A DNA stretch of 37,519 bases from an uncultured Luminiphilus sp. (lineage in GTDB: Bacteria; Pseudomonadota; Gammaproteobacteria; Pseudomonadales; Halieaceae): the NCBI GenBank assembly GCA_938091485.1, contig CALKMV010000038.1:1-37519 (forward strand), given 5' to 3'. The first letter of the stretch is position 1, and every line of letters starts with the position of its first letter. Positions 30,500-37,519 of the stretch are shown piece by piece. The position numbers and the translations under genes were made by a program. The notes below the pieces were generated by a model, which saw only the letters and a list, made by a program, of their open reading frames with translations, was not told where the DNA came from and ran no database searches.

Positions 30500-31752
30500 A
30501 AGCGGATGTGACCATCCCCTTTGACAATGTACTTACGCGAGGTCAGACCTTCGAGGCCCACTGGGCCCCTAGCATGAAGCTTTCCCGTAGAGATTCCGAT
30601 CTCAGCGCCCAGACCATACTCAAACCCGTCGGCAAAGCGGGTAGAGGCGTTGTGCATGACGGAGCCCGAGTCGACCTCTCGCAAAAAGCGTTCTGCCGTG
30701 ACGAGGTTCTCTGTCACGATACTCTCGGTGTGATCCGACCCGTACCGGGCGATGTGCGCCATGGCCTCGGCCACGTCTTCGACCAGTCTGACCGAGAGAA
30801 TCGGAGCGAGATACTCAGTAGACCAATCTGCTTCCAGCGCATCGACGGTGATATCAGGGGCGGCTTGTCGAGAGGCCTCACAGCCTCTTACTTCAACGCC
30901 CTCCGCTTGAAGCGCGGAGACGAGAGCAGGCAGCATTCCGGCCTGCGCCTTGGCGACTAACAGCGTCTCCATAGTGTTACAGGTGCCGTAACGCTGGGTT
31001 TTGGCGTTGAAAGCGATACGATGGGCCTTGTCGGGATCGGCGTCCGCATCGATATACACGTGGCAAATGCCATCGAGGTGCGCAAGCACCGGCACTTTGC
31101 TCTCTGCCGCAACGCGCTCTATCAGACCCTTGCCTCCCCGTGGTACCACCATATCCACGTATTCTGGCATGGTCAGCAAAGCGCCCACCGCTGCTCGATC
31201 CACCACCGACACAACCTGAGCCGCTTCCACTGGCAAACCCGCCGCCGACAATCCCGCCGCAAGTGATTCACCCAGCGTCGTGTTGCAGTGAATCGCCTCC
31301 GAGCCCCCTCGCAGAATCACTGCATTGCCCGCCTTCAGGCACAGCGAGGCCGCTTCAATTGTCACATTGGGCCGCGACTCGTAAATCATACCGATCACAC
31401 CGAGAGGAACGCGCATAGTGCCGACATCGATACCCGAAGGCATGCGTCGCATATCCGAAATATGGCCAATGGGATCGGGCAGTGCGGCGACCTGAGAGAG
31501 CCCCTCCTGCAACACATCGAGTTGCGCCGGTGTCAGAGCCAGACGATCGAGCAAGGCGGCCTCGAGTCCGTTCTTTCGGCCCTCCTCCAGATCCTGCTCA
31601 TTAGCAGCCAGAATATCATCGCGATCAGCGGCAATCGCCGCTCGGATCTGCAGCAGCGCCTCATTGCGCTGCTCGATGGTGGATGCTGCCAATACCCTTG
31701 CAGCAGCTCGGGCCGAGCGTCCCATTTCCATCATGGCCGTGTGAATATCCAT
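30496..31752 (-). CDS. proA: gamma-glutamyl phosphate reductase
   Basis: [101 protein letters not shown]. Confidence 0.98.
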   Translation of the reverse strand: MDIHTAMMEMGRSARAAARVLAASTIEQRNEALLQIRAAIAADRDDILAANEQDLEEGRKNGLEAALLDRLALTPAQLDVLQEGLSQVAALPDPIGHISDMRRMPSGIDVGTMRVPLGVIGMIYESRPNVTIEAASLCLKAGNAVILRGGSEAIHCNTTLGESLAAGLSAAGLPVEAAQVVSVVDRAAVGALLTMPEYVDMVVPRGGKGLIERVAAESKVPVLAHLDGICHVYIDADADPDKAHRIAFNAKTQRYGTCNTMETLLVAKAQAGMLPALVSALQAEGVEVRGCEASRQAAPDITVDALEADWSTEYLAPILSVRLVEDVAEAMAHIARYGSDHTESIVTENLVTAERFLREVDSGSVMHNASTRFADGFEYGLGAEIGISTGKLHARGPVGLEGLTSRKYIVKGDGHIRL

Positions 31753-31778
31753 TGTCTCGCCCGCAGCCCTGCTTGGGC

Positions 31779-32105
31779 TCAGTCGTCGCCCTCACTAGCA
31801 CCGGCAGATACCAGTTCCTTCAGCTCCCCAGAGGCTTCCATGTCGCAAACAATGTCACAACCCCCTACCAACTCACCATCAACCCAGAGCTGTGGGAAAG
31901 TCGGCCAGTTGGCATAAGTGGGCAGGTTGGCCCGAATCTCGGGACTGCTCAGCACATCGACGTAAGCGAAGCGCTCTCCGCAGGACATAAGCGCCTGCAC
32001 GGTGCGAGCTGAGAAGCCGCACTGCGGCTGGCTGGGCGAACCTTTCATGTAAAGGATGATGCGGTTGCCCTCTACCTGCTCGCGGATGGTATCCATGATG
32101 TCCAT
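31779..32105 (-). CDS. grxD: monothiol glutaredoxin (Grx4/GrxD type)
   Basis: [24 protein letters not shown] (CGFS active site), [23 protein letters not shown]. Confidence 0.96.
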   Translation of the reverse strand: MDIMDTIREQVEGNRIILYMKGSPSQPQCGFSARTVQALMSCGERFAYVDVLSSPEIRANLPTYANWPTFPQLWVDGELVGGCDIVCDMEASGELKELVSAGASEGDD

Positions 32106-32223
32106 AAACTACTCCGTGGTGGCTGTCACTGGCTGCGACTAAGCCGGCGTAAAAACCGCTATTGTAATACGACAAGGGCGTCACGAGTGCTGCAGAGGGT
32201 GTAAAAGCACACACACTGCGGAT

Positions 32224-32251
32224 TTGACTCGGGCCGACGCTCCGCTAATCT
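32224..32251 (+). promoter_or_regulatory. sigma70-like promoter for argD-argF
   Basis: TTGACT (32224-32229), 16-bp spacer, TAATCT (32246-32251), 33 nt upstream of the argD ATG at 32285. Confidence 0.5.
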
Positions 32252-32284
32252 TGCTCCCCCGCGAGCACGAGGGGCTGATCCCCG

Positions 32285-33481
32285 ATGACAGACGCGTCAC
32301 CCGCCATTATGCCGACCTACAATCGTCTGCCCGTGACCTTCTCAAGAGGAGAGGGCGCCGTGCTCTACGACACCGATGACCGGGCCTACCTTGATGGTGT
32401 GTCGGGCATAGCGGTGACAAATCTGGGTCACCAGCACCCGCGAGTGACTGAAGCTGTCGCCGAGCAGGCGAGTCGCCTGATCCACACTTCGAATCTGTTT
32501 CATATTGGCTTACAGGAAACCGTGGCAGAACAGCTGCGCGCGGTGACCGGCATGGAAAATATGTTCTTCTGCAACTCTGGTGCCGAGGCGAACGAGGCGG
32601 CTATCAAGCTTGCGCGCCGGTATGGCGATCAAAAAGGCATCGCCTCACCTCAGATCATTGTGCTCGATGGCGCCTTCCACGGCCGCACGCTCGGTGCACT
32701 CTCGGCCACCGGGAACGCAAAGATCCGGCAAGGATTTGGCCCGCTACTGGATGGCTTCCAGCGTGTCGCACCCGACGATCTAACTGCAATTGAAACGCTA
32801 GCGGCCGAGCGTGAGGACGTCGTCGCGGTGTTGGTCGAACCCATCCTTGGCGAGGGGGGCATCAAACCACTGGGCCTTGACTACCTGCTGGGTCTTCGTG
32901 CCTTGTGCATCGAGCACGAGTGGCTATTGATGTTCGATGAAGTGCAAACGGGCAATGGCCGATGCGGATCGACCTATGTGTGTGAGCAGTTGGGGGTAGC
33001 ACCCGATGTATTACTCACCGCCAAAGGCCTCGGCAATGGCTTACCCATCGGCGTCTGCATGGCGCGAGGCATCGCTGCGGAGCAGCTGGGCCCTGGCGAT
33101 CACGGATCCACCTATGGGGGCAACCCTTTATGCTGCGCGGCCGCTCAAGCCGTCCTGACCACGCTGGCCGAAGATGGTGTGATGCAGCAGGCTGCGGTGA
33201 TCCGCGAGGCAATGCTCAGCGCCCTGCACGATCATCTATCTGACACCGGCCTCGTCAAGGAAGTGCGAGGCAGAGGCCTGATGATCGGAGTGCAGCCGAA
33301 TACGCCAACCGATGAGATCGTCAACCGCGGTATCGCGCGGGGTCTGTTGCTCAACATCGCGGGCGGCGACACCATTCGCGTCTTGCCTCCACTGGTGATG
33401 ACCACCGAGCAGGCGGGAGAGCTGGGTGCGGGGATCGCAGCGATACTTAACGACGTGGCACAACAGGAAGGACACCAATGA
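32285..33481 (+). CDS. argD: acetylornithine/succinyldiaminopimelate aminotransferase
   Basis: [70 protein letters not shown]; followed by argF with an ATGA overlap. Confidence 0.95.
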   Translation: MTDASPAIMPTYNRLPVTFSRGEGAVLYDTDDRAYLDGVSGIAVTNLGHQHPRVTEAVAEQASRLIHTSNLFHIGLQETVAEQLRAVTGMENMFFCNSGAEANEAAIKLARRYGDQKGIASPQIIVLDGAFHGRTLGALSATGNAKIRQGFGPLLDGFQRVAPDDLTAIETLAAEREDVVAVLVEPILGEGGIKPLGLDYLLGLRALCIEHEWLLMFDEVQTGNGRCGSTYVCEQLGVAPDVLLTAKGLGNGLPIGVCMARGIAAEQLGPGDHGSTYGGNPLCCAAAQAVLTTLAEDGVMQQAAVIREAMLSALHDHLSDTGLVKEVRGRGLMIGVQPNTPTDEIVNRGIARGLLLNIAGGDTIRVLPPLVMTTEQAGELGAGIAAILNDVAQQEGHQ

Positions 33482-34386
33482 GCGCGCACAGGCATTTTCT
33501 CACCCTGATGGATCTCTCGTCAGATGAAATCAGGGCGCTGATCGCCAGGGCAATTGAACTGAAAGCGCAACACCGGGCTGGCACCGCGCCACGCAGCCTA
33601 GAAGGCAAAGTATTGGCAATGATTTTTACCAAAGCGTCGACCCGTACCCGGGTGTCTTTTGAAGCCGGTATAGCGCAACTTGGAGGCAGCGCTCTTTTTC
33701 TATCGGGTCAGGACACCCAGCTGGGACGGGGTGAGCCAATTGAGGACAGCGCCCGCGTGATCTCCTCGATGGTCGACATCGTGATGATCAGAACGTTTGC
33801 GCACGCAGACGTCGAAGATTTTGCCGCGCACTCCAGTGTGCCTGTGATCAATGGTCTGACGGACGATTACCACCCCTGCCAAATTCTGGCGGATCTGCAG
33901 ACCTATTTTGAAACCAGAGGGGACATCAGCGGGCGCAAGGTCTGCTGGCTGGGAGACGGCAACAACGTATGTCATTCCTGGATGAATGCAGCACGACAGC
34001 TGGATTTTGAGCTGGTGGTAGCCTGCCCAGAGGGTTATGACCCCGACCCCACCTTGCTTGAAGCCTGCGGACAACATGCAAGCATAGAACGCGATCCCTC
34101 CGCCGCTGCAGAGGGCGCGCATTTGCTGGTGACTGATGTTTGGGCGTCTATGGGTCAGGAAAGCGAGCAAGCAGCACGCGCGGCGGTATTGGCGCCTTAC
34201 CAGCTGAATCGCGCACTGCTCGATCGGGCATCGAGCGATGCCCTCTACATGCACTGCTTGCCAGCCCACAGGGGCGAGGAAATCACGGCAGAGCTGATTG
34301 ACGCGCCCGACTCCGTTATCTGGCAGGAGGCGGAAAATCGACTGCACGCGCAAAAAGCGCTGATGGAGCTGCTGCTCACCGCCTGA
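33478..34386 (+). CDS. argF: ornithine carbamoyltransferase
   Basis: [69 protein letters not shown]. Confidence 0.97.
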   Translation: MSAHRHFLTLMDLSSDEIRALIARAIELKAQHRAGTAPRSLEGKVLAMIFTKASTRTRVSFEAGIAQLGGSALFLSGQDTQLGRGEPIEDSARVISSMVDIVMIRTFAHADVEDFAAHSSVPVINGLTDDYHPCQILADLQTYFETRGDISGRKVCWLGDGNNVCHSWMNAARQLDFELVVACPEGYDPDPTLLEACGQHASIERDPSAAAEGAHLLVTDVWASMGQESEQAARAAVLAPYQLNRALLDRASSDALYMHCLPAHRGEEITAELIDAPDSVIWQEAENRLHAQKALMELLLTA

Positions 34387-34592
34387 TAGCCCCGCCCAAA
34401 TCCAAGGCTGTGGGTATTACCGTTTTTTCAATGAAAATGACAAAAATCTTTCATGCTGGGCAGTTCCGGGGATAAGCGCTTTTTCAATATAAAAGTCAGG
34501 GGCTTAGCGACACCGCTCGAGCGATGGCGGTACGTTACCCACAGAATGTCCACAAAAAAGACCCAGCATCCTCTGCTTGCATTGTCCATCAG

Positions 34593-34610
34593 ACCCGCCT
34601 ATCTTGGGGT
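34593..34610. promoter_or_regulatory. candidate NrdR box, distal
   Basis: ACCCGCCTATCTTGGGGT, imperfect palindrome upstream of nrdA; its centre is 32 bp from the second box. Confidence 0.5.
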
Positions 34611-34624
34611 TGGCGGAGCAGTGA

Positions 34625-34642
34625 ACCCCCAGATATAGGTGT
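34625..34642. promoter_or_regulatory. candidate NrdR box, proximal
   Basis: ACCCCCAGATATAGGTGT, imperfect palindrome with outer CC/GGTGT-type arms around an AT-containing core; 32 bp centre-to-centre from the distal box. Confidence 0.55.
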
Positions 34643-34738
34643 TGAGCCCAAAAACGACCCAAAGCTCAATGGGACCGCTTTTCCGAAAAAAACACAACCA
34701 CATCTCGATAAATTGGCGTTTCAGAGGCAGCCCAAGAT

Positions 34739-37519
34739 ATGCAAACAGGCAGTGAGTCAATAGAACAAGAAAGTGTCGCGTCCGCTCCTACTGCGACTCG
34801 AGAAAACCCCAATCCAACCCGTTTGTCAGCGACTGCGCCGGGCCAGCTACGCGTGATTAAACGCAATGGCACGGTAGTGCCTTTCGAAGACAGCAAGATC
34901 ACCGTCGCCATCACAAAAGCTTTTTTGGCTGTAGAGGGCGGCACCGCCGCAGCGAGCAGTCGCATTCATGAAACGGTTGCCAGCCTGACCTCACAGGTCG
35001 TCGCAACCTTCAAGCGCCGCATGCCCTCGGGCGGCACGCTGCACATTGAGGACATTCAGGATCAGGTCGAATTGGAATTGATGCGCGCCGGCGAGCACAA
35101 AATCGCTCGTGACTATGTGATCTATCGAGAAGCGCGACGTCAGGAGCGCGCGGCAAAGGTAGAGCTGTCTCCTGAGTCTCAGGCTGCGGCAAAAGGCATC
35201 AACATAGTTCAGCCAGACGGCAGCAAAGCGCAGCTGGACATCGAGCGCATCGGCACCATCGTCGCCGAGGCCTGCGCCGGACTGCAGGATGTCGACGAGT
35301 CAGCCATCATTGATGAAGCGCTGCGCAACCTCTACGACGGCGTATCAGCAAAAGAGTGCAGCACCTCTCTGGTCATCACGGCACGCACCCTGATTGAGCA
35401 GGAGCCCAACTACAGCTTTGCCGCAGCGAGACTGTTACTCGATGATCTGCGAGCGGAAGGTCTGAGCTTTATGGGGGTGGCCGAGAGTGCCACCCAGTCG
35501 GAGATGAACACGCATTACCCGCAAGCTCTGAAGGCATTTATACAGAAAGGGATAGAGCTTGAACTACTGGCACCGAATCTAGCGGAGTTCGACCTCGACA
35601 TGCTCGGTGAAGCACTGGAAGCGGAGAGAGATCTCAAGTTCACCTATCTTGGGCTGCAAACGTTGTATGACCGCTACTTTATACACAGTGACGAGGTCCG
35701 TTTTGAGCTGCCACAGATCTTCTTTATGCGGGTCGCGATGGGACTTGCCGTGCGAGAAGACAACCCCAACGCGAGAGCCATCGAATTTTATCGACTCCTG
35801 TCGTCCTTCGACTACATGAGCTCAACACCGACACTCTTCAACTCCGGCACCCTCCGGCCGCAGCTGAGCTCCTGTTATCTGACGACAGTCCCCGATGACC
35901 TGTTTGGCATTTATGGCGCGATTCAAGACAACGCCATGCTGTCAAAGTTTGCCGGGGGTCTTGGCAACGACTGGACGCCGGTGCGGGCACTGGGTGCATA
36001 CATCAAGGGCACCAACGGCAAAAGTCAGGGCATCGTCCCCTTCCTGAAAGTGGTCAATGACACCGCAGTGGCGGTCAATCAGGGCGGCAAGCGCAAAGGA
36101 GCAGTGTGCGCCTACCTTGAAACTTGGCATATGGACATCGAGGAATTTCTCGATCTGCGCAAGAACACGGGTGATGACCGCCGCCGAACCCATGACATGA
36201 ACACCGCTAACTGGATCCCTGATCTGTTTATGAAGCGCGTGTTTGAGGATGGCGACTGGACACTGTTCTCACCCAACGACGTGCCGGACCTGCATGATCT
36301 TTACGGCACCGCGTTCGAAGATCGCTATCATCAGTATGAGCAGATGGCGCGTGACGGTGAGCTTAAGCTCCATAAAACGATGAAGGCACAGAACCTGTGG
36401 CGCAAGATGCTGGGCATGATCTTTGAGACCGGTCACCCCTGGATGACCTTCAAAGATCCCTGCAACCTGCGCTCGCCCCAGCAGCACTGTGGTGTCGTGC
36501 ACTCATCCAATCTCTGCACAGAGATCACTTTGAACACCAACTCGGAAGAGATCGCGGTCTGCAATCTGGGCTCGGTGAACTTGCCACAGCATATTGAAAA
36601 CGGGGAATTGAATCTCGACAAGCTGAGGGGCACCGTCCGCACGGCAATCCGCATGCTCGATAACGTGATCGACATCAACTACTACTCTGTGCCTCAGGCC
36701 GAGACATCGAATTTCCGTCATCGCCCGATTGGCCTCGGCCTGATGGGCTTCCAGGATGCGCTTTACAAGATCGATGCGCCTTACGGATCTGAGGACGCGG
36801 TCACGTTCGCGGATCGATCCATGGAGGCCATTAGCTACTTCGCCATCGAGGCATCGAGTGAGCTGGCAAGTGAACGTGGCAGCTACTCATCCTATGAGGG
36901 ATCGCTGTGGAGCCGCGGCATCTTTCCGCTCGATTCACTGGATATTTTGATTGAGCAACGGGGCGAAAAGTATATTGACGTCAATCGTGACAAGACCCTC
37001 GACTGGGACGCACTGAAGACCAAGGTGGCCTCAGCGGGCATGCGTAATTCGAACGTGATGGCCATCGCACCCACGGCGACCATTGCCAATATCACGGGCG
37101 TATCTCAGTCCATCGAGCCCACGTATCAGAACCTGTACGTGAAATCGAATCTGTCGGGTGAGTTCACTGTCGTGAACCCGTACCTGGTCAATGACCTGAA
37201 GAGCCGCGATCTGTGGGACAAGGTCATGGTGAACGATCTGAAATACTTCGACGGCAGCGTGCAAACCATCGACCGTATTCCAGCCGACCTGAAAGCCAAA
37301 TACGCCACGGCGTTTGAAGTCGAGCCCCGCTGGTTGGTCAACAGCGCGAGCCGTCGTCAGAAGTGGATAGACCAGGCACAGTCCCTGAATCTTTATATTA
37401 ATAATGCCAGCGGCAAGAAGCTGGACGTGACCTACCGCATGGCGTGGTTCAGCGGTCTCAAAACGACGTATTACCTGAGATCCCTGGCCGCCACCGGCAC
37501 CGAAAAATCGACGGTAGAT
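34739..37519 (+). CDS. nrdA: class I ribonucleoside-diphosphate reductase alpha subunit, 3' end beyond window
   Basis: Continuous frame from ATG at 34739: N-terminal ATP-cone (LRVIKRNGTVVPFEDSKITVAITKAFLAVEGG), FDYMSSTPTLFNSGTLRPQLSSCYL, AVNQGGKRKGAVCAYLETWHMDIEEFLDLRKNTGDDRRRTHDMNTANWIPDLFMKRV, SNLCTEI, NLGSVNL, MAIAPTATIANI. Confidence 0.97.
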   Translation, partial: MQTGSESIEQESVASAPTATRENPNPTRLSATAPGQLRVIKRNGTVVPFEDSKITVAITKAFLAVEGGTAAASSRIHETVASLTSQVVATFKRRMPSGGTLHIEDIQDQVELELMRAGEHKIARDYVIYREARRQERAAKVELSPESQAAAKGINIVQPDGSKAQLDIERIGTIVAEACAGLQDVDESAIIDEALRNLYDGVSAKECSTSLVITARTLIEQEPNYSFAAARLLLDDLRAEGLSFMGVAESATQSEMNTHYPQALKAFIQKGIELELLAPNLAEFDLDMLGEALEAERDLKFTYLGLQTLYDRYFIHSDEVRFELPQIFFMRVAMGLAVREDNPNARAIEFYRLLSSFDYMSSTPTLFNSGTLRPQLSSCYLTTVPDDLFGIYGAIQDNAMLSKFAGGLGNDWTPVRALGAYIKGTNGKSQGIVPFLKVVNDTAVAVNQGGKRKGAVCAYLETWHMDIEEFLDLRKNTGDDRRRTHDMNTANWIPDLFMKRVFEDGDWTLFSPNDVPDLHDLYGTAFEDRYHQYEQMARDGELKLHKTMKAQNLWRKMLGMIFETGHPWMTFKDPCNLRSPQQHCGVVHSSNLCTEITLNTNSEEIAVCNLGSVNLPQHIENGELNLDKLRGTVRTAIRMLDNVIDINYYSVPQAETSNFRHRPIGLGLMGFQDALYKIDAPYGSEDAVTFADRSMEAISYFAIEASSELASERGSYSSYEGSLWSRGIFPLDSLDILIEQRGEKYIDVNRDKTLDWDALKTKVASAGMRNSNVMAIAPTATIANITGVSQSIEPTYQNLYVKSNLSGEFTVVNPYLVNDLKSRDLWDKVMVNDLKYFDGSVQTIDRIPADLKAKYATAFEVEPRWLVNSASRRQKWIDQAQSLNLYINNASGKKLDVTYRMAWFSGLKTTYYLRSLAATGTEKSTVD

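Noticed and set aside
33700-34353. 217-aa minus-strand ORF inside argF
   Set aside because: Shadow ORF antisense to argF; no family motif recognised.
1-37519. CRISPR arrays, IS elements, prophage, toxin-antitoxin or defence islands
   Set aside because: No regular direct-repeat/spacer pattern, transposase, integrase, phage structural protein or defence-type domain was seen on either strand; nearly all sequence is accounted for by housekeeping genes. This is by eye only.

Overview
This 37.5-kb window looks like gammaproteobacterial chromosome and is almost entirely housekeeping. From left to right it contains: (i) a partial SPINDLY/OGT-type TPR glycosyltransferase, an APC permease, and a divergent phytanoyl-CoA-dioxygenase-like / class II aldolase pair; (ii) tRNA-Lys(UUU); (iii) a long minus-strand block aspS-yebC-ruvC-ruvA-ruvB-ybgC-tolQ-tolR-tolA-tolB-pal-cpoB, with fmdB and an unusual HU-like gene upstream; (iv) plus-strand proS, a small SLT transglycosylase, a PuuA/GlnA-like glutamine synthetase and a glutathione peroxidase; (v) a minus-strand block grxD, then proA-nadD-rsfS-rlmH-mrdA-rodA-mltB-rlpA-dacA-ybeD-lipB-prfC; (vi) plus-strand argD-argF and a 3'-truncated nrdA. 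I saw no CRISPR array, IS element, prophage, toxin-antitoxin or recognisable defence system, and I do not think the window contains an obviously new multi-gene system. The points most worth a second look are regulatory or architectural: a probable pair of NrdR boxes upstream of nrdA, a perfect 8-bp inverted repeat between the dioxygenase and aldolase genes, an unusually long gap inside the tol-pal operon, a lysine-tailed HU-like protein, and the OGT-like gene at the left edge. All product calls come from reading the supplied translations and recognising motifs; no database search was run.
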